Part shown: positions 41,599 to 50,088 of the stretch, one piece after another
Numbering within the stretch: the stretch's first letter is position 1
How the letters are laid out: every line of letters starts with the position of its first letter
From: an uncultured Erysipelotrichaceae bacterium
Lineage (GTDB): Bacteria > Bacillota_I > Bacilli_A > RFN20 > CAG-826
DNA length: 64,000 bases
Assembly (NCBI GenBank): GCA_902800905.1
Contig: CADCGC010000001.1
Span: 124,001 to 188,000 of the forward strand
Reading direction: 5' to 3'
Notes under the pieces: model-generated
What the model saw: the letters and a program-made list of their open reading frames with translations, nothing else
Told to the model about the DNA's origin: nothing
Database searches by the model: none
Position numbers and translations under genes: made by a program

Positions 41599-42536
41599 CT
41601 ATTGGCCCTCATTGGGTTAGTTAAAAAGTCTTGATAGGCCTTTATAATTCCATCTCGCAAGGTGGTTTTATGTGTCCAACCCATTTTTTTAATTTTGGAA
41701 ATATCAAGCAATTTCCTCGGTGTTCCGTTTGGCTTGCTATTATCCCAAACGATTTGCCCTTTATATTCAACTATCTCAGCAATCAAATTAGCTAAATCTT
41801 TTATGCTTATTTCTTCACCTGTTCCTGCATTTACGGTTTCGTTTCCTGAATAATTATTCATTAAAAAAACACACAAATTAGCCAAGTCATCAACATACAT
41901 AAATTCTCTAAGTGGTGAGCCATCTCCCCAACACAAAACACTTGCTTGATTATTAATTTTAGCTTCGTGAAATTTCCTTATTAAAGATGGTAAAACATGT
42001 GAATGAGTAGGATGGTAATTGTCGTTTGGACCATATAAATTAGTTGGCATGACAGAGATATAATCTGTCCCATATTGTCTATTTAGATATTCACAATATT
42101 TTAAACCACTTATCTTCGCTAAAGCATATGCTTCATTGGTTTGTTCTAAACTACTTGTTAGAAGACAGTTTTCTTTCATTGGCTGAGGAGCAAGTTTTGG
42201 ATAAATGCAAGACGATCCTAAAAACAAAAGTTTTTTACAATTGTTTTTCCAAGCGGCGTGAATAACATTCATTTCCATAATCATATTATCGTACATAAAA
42301 TCAGCTGGATGGTCGTTGTTAGCAACAATACCACCAACTTTTGCAGCCGCAAGAAAAACGTAATCAGGAGCTTCAACAGCAAAAAAATCATCCACTAGTT
42401 GTTGATTTCTTAAATCTAATTCTTTAGATGTTCTTGTAACAATATTGTTATAGCCTTGTTGTCTTAATTCTCTAACAATGGCAGACCCGACCATACCTCT
42501 ATGGCCAGCTACATATATTTTTGCTTCTTTTTCCAT
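41595..42536 (-). CDS. fcl: GDP-L-fucose synthase
   Basis: 313 residues, SDR family. GHRGMVGSAIVRELRQQGY binds NADPH. The strings SKELDLRNQ, AAAKVGGIVANN and FLGSSCIYPKLAPQPM are GDP-fucose synthase hallmarks, and catalytic Tyr/Lys are in YALAKISGLK. It epimerises and reduces GDP-4-keto-6-deoxymannose to GDP-L-fucose. It overlaps manC by 4 bp and follows gmd by 2 bp, a compact GDP-fucose block. Confidence 0.95.
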   Translation of the reverse strand: MEKEAKIYVAGHRGMVGSAIVRELRQQGYNNIVTRTSKELDLRNQQLVDDFFAVEAPDYVFLAAAKVGGIVANNDHPADFMYDNMIMEMNVIHAAWKNNCKKLLFLGSSCIYPKLAPQPMKENCLLTSSLEQTNEAYALAKISGLKYCEYLNRQYGTDYISVMPTNLYGPNDNYHPTHSHVLPSLIRKFHEAKINNQASVLCWGDGSPLREFMYVDDLANLCVFLMNNYSGNETVNAGTGEEISIKDLANLIAEIVEYKGQIVWDNSKPNGTPRKLLDISKIKKMGWTHKTTLRDGIIKAYQDFLTNPMRANR

Positions 42537-42538
42537 AT

Positions 42539-43573
42539 TTATTGATTTTTCTTTTCTAATTTTGCCAATTGCCTATCGTGTTTTGACATTATTTTAACTA
42601 ACTCTAAATAAGATGTTTTATTTGGATTCCATCCCAAAACAGTTTTTGCTTTGGTTGGATCTCCTAATAAATTATCAACATCAGTTGGTCTAAACCATTT
42701 AGGATTGACTTTAACGACAATTTTACCAGTAGCAACATCTATTCCTTTTTCATCGAGTCCATGGCCTTCCCATTTAATATTGATACCATTATATTCAAAA
42801 ACTCTTTCTATAAAATCCCTAACTGTGTGTTGAATACCAGTAGCAATGACAAAATCATCGGGTTTATCTTGCTGAAGCATCAACCACATGCATTCCACAT
42901 AGTCTTTAGCGTATCCCCAATCTCTTAATGAATCTAGGTTACCAATTTCTAAACAATCTTGAAGCCCTTCAGCAATGCGACCTGCAGCTAAAGTAATTTT
43001 TCGCGTAACAAACGTTTCCCCTCTTCTTTCTGATTCATGGTTAAAAAGGATTCCGTTAACACAAAACATATCATAAGCTTCGCGATATTCTTTAATAATC
43101 CAAAAAGCATATTGTTTGGCCACAGCATAAGGAGAATATGGGTAAAACGGGGTAGTCTCTTTCTGAGGTATTTCCTGAATTTTTCCAAATAGTTCGGATG
43201 TCGAAGCTTGATATATTTTGGTTTTCTTTTCAAGATTTAATATACGAACCGCCTCAAGAATACGCAAAACGCCAATGGCATCAACTTCCCCAGAATATTC
43301 CGGAACATCAAACGACACTTGAACGTGTGATTGAGCTGCAAGATTATATATTTCATCTGGTTGAACTTCTTTAATAATTCTTATCAATGAAGTGGAATCT
43401 GTTAAATCACCATCATGAAGATTTATTTTATCTAAGATGTGCTTAATTCTTCCTGTATTAGAAACAGATGACCTTCTAACTATGCCGTGAACAATGTATC
43501 CTTTTTCTAATAATAGTTCAGCCAAGTAAGATCCATCTTGACCTGTAATGCCTGTAATTAATGCTTTCTTCAT
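42539..43573 (-). CDS. gmd: GDP-mannose 4,6-dehydratase
   Basis: 344 residues. [20 protein letters not shown] is the NADP-binding start, [14 protein letters not shown] the NADP phosphate contact, and STSELFGK (catalytic Thr/Ser/Glu region), [13 protein letters not shown] (Tyr/Lys) and [16 protein letters not shown] follow. It converts GDP-mannose to GDP-4-keto-6-deoxymannose, the substrate of the next enzyme Fcl. A 133-bp AT-rich gap separates it from the fucosyltransferase gene, so the nucleotide-sugar block could have its own promoter. Confidence 0.96.
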   Translation of the reverse strand: MKKALITGITGQDGSYLAELLLEKGYIVHGIVRRSSVSNTGRIKHILDKINLHDGDLTDSTSLIRIIKEVQPDEIYNLAAQSHVQVSFDVPEYSGEVDAIGVLRILEAVRILNLEKKTKIYQASTSELFGKIQEIPQKETTPFYPYSPYAVAKQYAFWIIKEYREAYDMFCVNGILFNHESERRGETFVTRKITLAAGRIAEGLQDCLEIGNLDSLRDWGYAKDYVECMWLMLQQDKPDDFVIATGIQHTVRDFIERVFEYNGINIKWEGHGLDEKGIDVATGKIVVKVNPKWFRPTDVDNLLGDPTKAKTVLGWNPNKTSYLELVKIMSKHDRQLAKLEKKNQ

Positions 43574-43706
43574 TTGCCATTCCTCTTATATTATTTTAAA
43601 ATATCATAGATTTGATATTTAAAAAACACTTAATAACTCCATATATCAAAAAAAACAAAAAAGCAATAAGTTGTTTTTACTAAATATATTAATAATTAAT
43701 TTTGAA

Positions 43707-44612
43707 TCAATTTACAATAGAACCATCCCTATAAAACCTTATCCATTCAGGCGGACAAATGTCTATTTCTTTTCCATCTAAAAACCACTCGTTCGGACAA
43801 ATAATTATTTTGTTTGGATTACGATTAAGAAACGCGCCCCACCAGTGAAATGTGCTGTTAACTATTATTGCATGTTTGCAATTCGACATTACAAACAATT
43901 CCTCTAAATCATCTGTTTGTTTATCGTTTTCGCGAAAAACAACTTTATAATTTCCAAAATCTAAATTGCTCCTACACCATTCAATGTCATTTGAAAATAT
44001 ATAAAAAACAGGTGAGTCGCATCTTTTCGCAATATAATTCATGGCATTCAAATAATAATTATTAGAAAAAACACCATAATGATTCATTGCTTTTGTGGTC
44101 TTAACATAATCTCCTCTTCTAATTCCGACAAAAACAGAATTCTCGTTAGAAATCGAATCAATAAATTCCAAATTTTTCTTGCTTATTGGTAATTTTGGTT
44201 TTATTTCATTCAGCAAAATGTTTTCGACCGAAAAAACGTGCCTCCAAGATTGCCAATAACCATCGAAATAACTTATCGATTTTTTGAACTCTTTAATTTC
44301 AATATATTTTCTGTTTTTCTCAAAAAAATATTTTCTATTCAAAAGGTTTTCAATTGCGATTCCAAATTTATATTTCAAAGAGGTCGGGTTAGAATTATGT
44401 GGAAACAAACATACTTTTTTAACATCATTTAAGTTCGCTTCTTTCAAAGAAATATTCAAATCTTTAAGCCTGGGCTTTTGCGTTTTGGAATTGCTCTTAT
44501 AACAGTAGTTAAAATCAAGTTTAACATCATTTCCTTTTGAAGCAAGGCACATAGCAAACGAGTACTGGAAAAGTTGATTGCCAATTCCACCTTTAATTTT
44601 GACTATCTTCAT
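43707..44612 (-). CDS. Alpha-1,2-fucosyltransferase-like, family GT11
   Basis: 301 residues. The GT11 motifs are in order: KIKGGIGNQLFQYSFAM at the N-terminus, FDGYWQSWRHV, FVGIRRGDYV near residue 165 (GDP-fucose binding), FYIFSNDIEWC, and IIVNSTFHWWGAFLN near 255. It would transfer fucose from GDP-fucose, usually in alpha-1,2 linkage, onto the repeat unit. The GDP-fucose genes lie directly downstream. No signal peptide, so it acts at the cytoplasmic face. Confidence 0.9.
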   Translation of the reverse strand: MKIVKIKGGIGNQLFQYSFAMCLASKGNDVKLDFNYCYKSNSKTQKPRLKDLNISLKEANLNDVKKVCLFPHNSNPTSLKYKFGIAIENLLNRKYFFEKNRKYIEIKEFKKSISYFDGYWQSWRHVFSVENILLNEIKPKLPISKKNLEFIDSISNENSVFVGIRRGDYVKTTKAMNHYGVFSNNYYLNAMNYIAKRCDSPVFYIFSNDIEWCRSNLDFGNYKVVFRENDKQTDDLEELFVMSNCKHAIIVNSTFHWWGAFLNRNPNKIIICPNEWFLDGKEIDICPPEWIRFYRDGSIVN

Positions 44613-44630
44613 ATAAGCATTACCTCCTTG

Positions 44631-45716
44631 TTATTCATTACTAAAAATGCTTAAAAAGAGATTACGATTATACTCATACGTAAAACGTTTCCCGTTTTTT
44701 AAAGCGCCTGTTTTCAGTTGAGATAGTTTTTCTTTGTCGCTTATCAATAGTTTTATATCGTTTGTCAATTCTGGCACATCTCCAACTCTATAAATTATAG
44801 AGTCAACACCATCTTTGAGCAGTTCACTGGATTGAACAAAGTTAGAAGAAATAATTGGCAAGCCAACCAATAATGCCTCAACAATTGTTCCAGGGACTCC
44901 TTCCGGATAATGTGTTGTAAAGCACATAAAATCATATTGGCTAAGCAATTCTAAAGAATTGTTTTGATCTACTTGCCCTAAATATTTGACATTATTCATT
45001 TTTTTGAGAAGAGAATTAAAAGAATCCATCTCTTTTTTTGTTAATTGATTCATACCGTATATATCTAAAAAAACATTTTTGTCATGAATAAAGCACATGG
45101 CATTAAGCAAATCAAAAATACCCTTTTTCTTCTCGACTCTAGCAAAATAAACAATCTTTGTAGTTTTTTTGTGAGTAGTTGATATATGTTCACTACTATT
45201 TGAAACATCTTTAAAGTTGGTAAGTGTTATGCAGTTGTTTAACTCAAATAACTTTTCATAACATCGAGAAATAATATCTGTTTCAGGAAGAATAACATCT
45301 ATTTTTTTAAGGTGTTTCTCCATTCTTTTATCCTTATAGCCATCAAATTGATGAAGAACAAAAAAATCATAAGGCTTTTTTATCTTTTTTCTAATAATCA
45401 CACCATTCCCAATTTGTGAATAAATAAATTTTTTCTTATTTTTCCTATTAAGGAAATTTATATACGGAATCAGCGTTCTAGATCCTTTTTGTGCTGCCAT
45501 TAGCAAAATAAAATCACATTTTTTGATATTTCTTTTAATATCCATTAATATTGAAACTATATGTTTTTTCCACCCATCAAGATCGATAAGAGTTACATCA
45601 AATCCCTCTTTTTTTAAGATGTTAAAATATAATCTAGTTTTTCCTCTTTGACCATCAAAAATTGGCTTCCAGTGGCCGTTGTTCCCTATAAGCAACACTT
45701 TTTTTCCTTTGCCCAT
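44631..45716 (-). CDS. Glycosyltransferase family 4-like
   Basis: 361 residues with a GT-B fold. The N-terminal VLLIGNNGHWKPIFDGQRGK is the Rossmann start, KIVYFARVEKKKGIFDLL the hinge and donor-side strand, and HYPEGVPGTIVEALLVGLPI near residue 265 the E..P....EA nucleotide-sugar motif of family 4. Sugar specificity cannot be read. It lies between the fucosyltransferase and the GT2 gene with 5-20 bp spacers. Confidence 0.83.
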   Translation of the reverse strand: MGKGKKVLLIGNNGHWKPIFDGQRGKTRLYFNILKKEGFDVTLIDLDGWKKHIVSILMDIKRNIKKCDFILLMAAQKGSRTLIPYINFLNRKNKKKFIYSQIGNGVIIRKKIKKPYDFFVLHQFDGYKDKRMEKHLKKIDVILPETDIISRCYEKLFELNNCITLTNFKDVSNSSEHISTTHKKTTKIVYFARVEKKKGIFDLLNAMCFIHDKNVFLDIYGMNQLTKKEMDSFNSLLKKMNNVKYLGQVDQNNSLELLSQYDFMCFTTHYPEGVPGTIVEALLVGLPIISSNFVQSSELLKDGVDSIIYRVGDVPELTNDIKLLISDKEKLSQLKTGALKNGKRFTYEYNRNLFLSIFSNE

Positions 45717-45721
45717 AACAG

Positions 45722-46480
45722 CTAATCCTTTTTTGAGCGATATTTAATTGACTTCACTATGTAAAAAAAAGCATTTCTTATGGAAAGAATGGACGAGAAC
45801 AAAAAATTATAACCATAAAGTTTTTGAAACAAAATCCTGTGGTATTTTAATAGTTTGATTTTGCTCCCAGATGAGATTCCATTGTTTTTCCTATAATAGG
45901 CCAAAGTTTCATTTAGTAAATAACAGTCAACTCTTTCTGACAATTTTAGCCAAAGTGCGTAATCATTTCTTTTATATATATCAAAAGGAATTTGCAAGTC
46001 TGGAAATACCTCTTTTTTGTACATTACTGTCAAGCAACCAACATAATCGATTCTCAAAAAATCTTTGTGTTTTATTCTTTTAGGAGCGGTGATGCAGTAG
46101 CCATTAAGCACACCGTTTTCATCAATTTCTTCATAATTAGTGCACGAAAAAGAAATATGGTTTTCCTCCATAAATGAGATTTGCTTTTTTAATTTATCTT
46201 TTTCCCATAAATCATCACCATCAACAAAAGCAATGTATTCTCCTTTGGCATTTTTTAATGCAACATTTCTTGAAAAAGCAGCACCTTTGTTTACATCGTT
46301 CACAAAAATTCTTATTCTTTTATCATTAAATGATTTGACAATCTCAACGGTATTATCTGTTGAGCAATCATCAACGACCAAAACCTCAAAATCTTTATAT
46401 GATTGTGACAAAATAGATTTTAATGTCTCAGCAATAAACTTTGAGCTATTAAATGTTGGGGTTACGATTGAAATTTTCAT
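45722..46480 (-). CDS. Glycosyltransferase family 2
   Basis: 252 residues with a GT-A fold. ISIVTPTFNSSKFIAETLKS opens it, VLVVDDCSTDNT binds the nucleotide, and YIAFVDGDDLWEKDKLKKQ contains the DxD-like metal site. The likely catalytic region is RNDYALWLKLSERVDCY. The C-terminal 40 residues are hydrophobic and basic, possibly membrane-associating. It adds one sugar to the lipid-linked repeat unit; donor unknown. Confidence 0.88.
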   Translation of the reverse strand: MKISIVTPTFNSSKFIAETLKSILSQSYKDFEVLVVDDCSTDNTVEIVKSFNDKRIRIFVNDVNKGAAFSRNVALKNAKGEYIAFVDGDDLWEKDKLKKQISFMEENHISFSCTNYEEIDENGVLNGYCITAPKRIKHKDFLRIDYVGCLTVMYKKEVFPDLQIPFDIYKRNDYALWLKLSERVDCYLLNETLAYYRKNNGISSGSKIKLLKYHRILFQKLYGYNFLFSSILSIRNAFFYIVKSIKYRSKKD

Positions 46481-46483
46481 GAT

Positions 46484-47395
46484 TTAATCTCTTATTTTTT
46501 GAATGGCTTTTTTTAAAAAAGCTTTTCTTTTGTTTTTCCTTTTTGATTCGTAAAGTTTAAACTTTTCACAATAATAATTAAACTTTTCATTTTTAGTATA
46601 CTTGTATAAAACAGAAAGTTGAGCAATGTGCAAGTGATGATAAAAAGGCGACGCTATTGTTTTGTCGTTTCTATACATGCTCCAATACCCATTATCCATT
46701 GCTTCAAGTCTTTTTGTCAAACTAAGTATTGTCTTATCTAAAATAATTTTGTACTTTTTGTCTTTTGTAAAAATAACATAATCCATTAGCCCAAAAATAG
46801 CAAACATCCATCCATTATACACATATGGAAAACATGTAAATTCATATAAAATTATGTCATCGCCAGTGTATTCAGTTGTACCGCCTTCGCTTAAGGGTAA
46901 TAGCATAAAATCCAAAGCTTTTTTTGCGGCTTTTAAATAAGCTTCATTTTTTGTCAAAATATAACCTCTAATCAATAAAGAACACCCTTCGCCCTGCGCC
47001 ATAGCAGAAAAAGGTGAGTCAGGATACGTGTGCGAAAAATTTAGCCAAGAGCCATCCTCATTTTGTGTAGAAAGAGCCCATTCTAATTGAGACATAAATT
47101 TCTTATTCATTAAGTCGCAATCGACTCTTTGCAATAATAAATCATACGCGCCAAGTCCATATTGAAAAACCGCAATTGGAAAATAATACTCTTGGTTTTT
47201 TTCATCGATGCATTTTATAACTTCCCAACTTTCATAATTGTTTTTATCTTTTGTCACCTTTTCGGTAAGGTTGTTATAATAACCAGCAACAGTTAAAAAT
47301 GAGTAATTCTTCCCCTCATCCTGATTGACATGAAGGATACTCTTACCTGTAATCATCTTCCACCATTTTTTAATATTGCCAAATGTCAAAGCCAT
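46484..47395 (-). CDS. D-glucuronyl C5-epimerase-like protein
   Basis: 303 residues resembling the C-terminal catalytic domain of heparan-type glucuronyl C5-epimerases (PF06662). Matching strings are PIAVFQYGLGAYDL, SPFSAMAQGEGCSLLIRGYI near residue 130, YEFTCFPYVYNGWMFAIFGLMDY near 190, and YWSMYRNDKTIASPFYHHLHIAQLSVLYKY near 235. Such enzymes turn polymer-bound glucuronate into iduronate. With ugd in the same operon this predicts a uronic-acid-modified polymer, but activity inside the cytoplasm on a lipid-linked repeat would be unusual. No signal peptide is seen. Confidence 0.78.
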   Translation of the reverse strand: MALTFGNIKKWWKMITGKSILHVNQDEGKNYSFLTVAGYYNNLTEKVTKDKNNYESWEVIKCIDEKNQEYYFPIAVFQYGLGAYDLLLQRVDCDLMNKKFMSQLEWALSTQNEDGSWLNFSHTYPDSPFSAMAQGEGCSLLIRGYILTKNEAYLKAAKKALDFMLLPLSEGGTTEYTGDDIILYEFTCFPYVYNGWMFAIFGLMDYVIFTKDKKYKIILDKTILSLTKRLEAMDNGYWSMYRNDKTIASPFYHHLHIAQLSVLYKYTKNEKFNYYCEKFKLYESKRKNKRKAFLKKAIQKIRD

Positions 47396-47457
47396 AATGT
47401 AAGTATTATACTTAATGTTTTTATTTTAATAAATATATTTTATTTGGAGAAAAGGCA

Positions 47458-48639
47458 TCAATTGTTTTCAATAAATTCTTTAATCTGCTTTGAAAAAACA
47501 GTTTTATCTAAGTAATCAACAGCGGTTTTGCGAGAATTCTTTCTCATTTTTAAGTATTCATCATCACTTAAAGACATAGCACATTTTAAAGCATTTGAAA
47601 AATCAAGTGGAGAATCGCTTTTTGCAACAATTCCGTTATACATATCTTTCATGAACAAATCCATATCGCCAGTAATATTTGCAATTACAGGCGTCGACAG
47701 TGCCCAACTCTCAGAAACTTTTGTAGGAAAGCCGGCTTTAGATAGCCTTTTATTTTCGGGTTTTAATAGCAAAGAGTAATCACTATTAGAATATAGTTCT
47801 ATTACTTTTTCGTGCTTGACCCTTCCTAAATAATGACAATAATTATCACTTTTGATTAATTCGTCGTTTGTTAAACCAAGATCCCTCATTTGCTCTCTTG
47901 TAACACCTGCAAATGTTAATGAGAACTTGCAACGATCTTTATCATCTAGAAGAAGCAATCCTTTAACTGCATTAATGATTGTGTCTCTGGAGCCAAACGG
48001 CGCACCGGCATAAATGATTCTTATCAAATCACTTTTTTTATAATTTGAATTAATCATTGTGTTCACATCAAAAAAGAAAGGAACAAAAATACTTTTTGTT
48101 TGTTGTTTTATAAATAAATCTCTCAAAAATGTTGTAATAGAAATAACAACACCACTCTTACTATATTTTTTTATTATTCGTCTAGCTGGTATGTAATTGC
48201 AAAAAACACCAATTAAATCTCTTTGCTGTGAGAAATTTTGAAATTCAACAATGTCAAATACAATTTTAATGTCGTTCTTTTTGCTTAGCCTAATTATCTT
48301 TCTCATTAAAGAAGACGGTATTACTTGATAGACAAAGATATAATCAATTTGTTTTTTTAGCATAAGCATTTTTATTTTTTTCATAATTCTATGTGTAGGA
48401 AAAATAAAAGCAAAGATTTTTTCAAACACACTATTATTTTTGCTTGTATTATATGTAGGATGAATATCATAACCATTTTTAACGGTATAGACTTCGTTAG
48501 TATTAGCAGGTGCTTGTCCGATGGCATCAAAACAATAGCCCTGATCAATCAAGGCATCGATAATACTGCTTACACGTAAAGCACTAGCGTTTTGATTTGG
48601 TAGGCTTGCTCCAAAAGCTATATAAATACAATTTTTCAT
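47458..48639 (-). CDS. Glycosyltransferase, GT-B fold, family 4-like
   Basis: 393 residues. It begins IYIAFGASLPNQNASALRVS, typical of GT4 proteins with a short N-terminal Rossmann domain. A central IRIIYAGAPFGSRDTIINAVKGL is the start of the donor domain, and LLLKPENKRLSKAGFPTKVSESWALSTPVIAN near residue 315 is the E..A motif region. It lies 63 bp before the epimerase-like gene. Specificity unknown. Confidence 0.8.
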   Translation of the reverse strand: MKNCIYIAFGASLPNQNASALRVSSIIDALIDQGYCFDAIGQAPANTNEVYTVKNGYDIHPTYNTSKNNSVFEKIFAFIFPTHRIMKKIKMLMLKKQIDYIFVYQVIPSSLMRKIIRLSKKNDIKIVFDIVEFQNFSQQRDLIGVFCNYIPARRIIKKYSKSGVVISITTFLRDLFIKQQTKSIFVPFFFDVNTMINSNYKKSDLIRIIYAGAPFGSRDTIINAVKGLLLLDDKDRCKFSLTFAGVTREQMRDLGLTNDELIKSDNYCHYLGRVKHEKVIELYSNSDYSLLLKPENKRLSKAGFPTKVSESWALSTPVIANITGDMDLFMKDMYNGIVAKSDSPLDFSNALKCAMSLSDDEYLKMRKNSRKTAVDYLDKTVFSKQIKEFIENN

Positions 48640-48651
48640 TTTTCTCTCCTA

Positions 48652-50088
48652 TTAAATTTCAATTTCACAATAATTGACATCTTTTTCCTTTTTTATAACC
48701 AAAATATGATAAAAATAGTAAAAAGTAATTATCAAAGATATAACAATAGCCACCCATCCAGAAACATTATTAATTATAAACAAAACAGTATTTTTGATAG
48801 AAAACTTCTTAATTAATATTAATAAACTAAGAGGCAATATTACCCAGCAAGAATATGTTAAAATACTAGCAACAACAGAGGAATGCAAAGCTTTCTTTTT
48901 AAAAATATGTTTTAAAAAGAACATTAGAATAGATAAAGCAATAAATAATATACCAACAAGAATATATAAAGGTGATCTCATCGAATTCAAAAGCACAATA
49001 ATGGATGGATATAATGTTGTTTCGTTTGTAACATTGTTAATCGGCATATTATTAGGGACAGAAAAATCTGTCTTAATAAAAGTTTTTAAATACTGTAAAT
49101 CATCGTACATATTCATATTCACTTTATATTCGTTTCCAACCGATAAGAACAATCTTGCTGGTTCAAAGCAAAAATTACTTAACGAGCACTTAAAATATAT
49201 ATACTCTCCTGTCGAACTCGAATATAAATTGTTTCTAAATAACGTGTCTTTTAATTCAGGATTATAATAACCGCCAACCTTAAACAAGTAACTTATTTCC
49301 CCAAAATCTGCCACAATATTCTCACCAATAGAATTCAAAGGATTACCACTTCCGATTAATGAAGCGAATGTGTCGGGTATAACTATTGGTATAGCGTTTA
49401 CTTTTGTTGTTTTTCCTTCGTCTACAACTTCAATTTGAATTCGAGCTTCAAAGTTTTTATAGGAAGCTATTAATGTAGCAGTACCTGTGCTAAAAGCAGT
49501 AATCACTCCGGCTTCATCAACATTAAAAATGTTAACATCAGTACTTGTCCAAGCAATTAAATTGTTCTCAATATACTCTTCACCATTTCTAACCCGAACC
49601 GAATCAACTTCGCCAACAGGTAGTATCATATGGTCGAATTCAAAATACAAGTTGTCTTTTGATTCAAAAAAAGCTTCTGAAAAAGTTGATGGATATGTCA
49701 ATTTTAAAAGATTAGTAGAAAAAGATGGCCTCTCTTCTAAATATGATAGATCCGAAAATGAATAAGTATAATCAATGTTATCATAACTAATTTTTATAGG
49801 GTTTGTTTCAGACCAAAGACAGCCATAATTATAGTATTTTTGTCCACCATTAAATGAGTTCACAAAATTACTATATTTTTCTATTTTATCCTTGGATAGA
49901 TTCTCTCTAATGTTGTATTCAAAAATCAATGTATTAAACGGAGTATTTTTCTTCGAATAATTATCAGCGTTAGCAAAAGCTATTTTTTCGTAATTTGGTG
50001 ACAAAAGGGAGATACCAATAATCATCAACAAAAATTGAAAAAACAAAACAACTGATTGCAGAATTACAAATAAGGTTTTTTTGTTCAT
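48652..50088 (-). CDS. Capsule-locus membrane protein with a Big_2 (bacterial Ig-like) domain
   Basis: 478 residues. The N-terminal helix (about 8-30) acts as a signal anchor. The extracytoplasmic part of about 330 residues contains a Big_2-like stretch, WTSTDVNIFNVDEAGVITAF followed by STGTATLIASY, near residues 180-215. Three further helices close the protein (about 370-465). No catalytic motif is recognised. Its ATG overlaps the TGA of the polymerase-flippase fusion by 4 bp, so it is made together with the export machinery and may assist polymerisation or surface retention (inference). Confidence 0.65.
   Translation of the reverse strand: MNKKTLFVILQSVVLFFQFLLMIIGISLLSPNYEKIAFANADNYSKKNTPFNTLIFEYNIRENLSKDKIEKYSNFVNSFNGGQKYYNYGCLWSETNPIKISYDNIDYTYSFSDLSYLEERPSFSTNLLKLTYPSTFSEAFFESKDNLYFEFDHMILPVGEVDSVRVRNGEEYIENNLIAWTSTDVNIFNVDEAGVITAFSTGTATLIASYKNFEARIQIEVVDEGKTTKVNAIPIVIPDTFASLIGSGNPLNSIGENIVADFGEISYLFKVGGYYNPELKDTLFRNNLYSSSTGEYIYFKCSLSNFCFEPARLFLSVGNEYKVNMNMYDDLQYLKTFIKTDFSVPNNMPINNVTNETTLYPSIIVLLNSMRSPLYILVGILFIALSILMFFLKHIFKKKALHSSVVASILTYSCWVILPLSLLILIKKFSIKNTVLFIINNVSGWVAIVISLIITFYYFYHILVIKKEKDVNYCEIEI

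Noticed and set aside
48794-49267. 157-codon plus-strand open frame
   Set aside because: It lies fully antisense to the Big_2 membrane-protein gene, has no ribosome-binding site or family motif, and its composition is the mirror of that gene.
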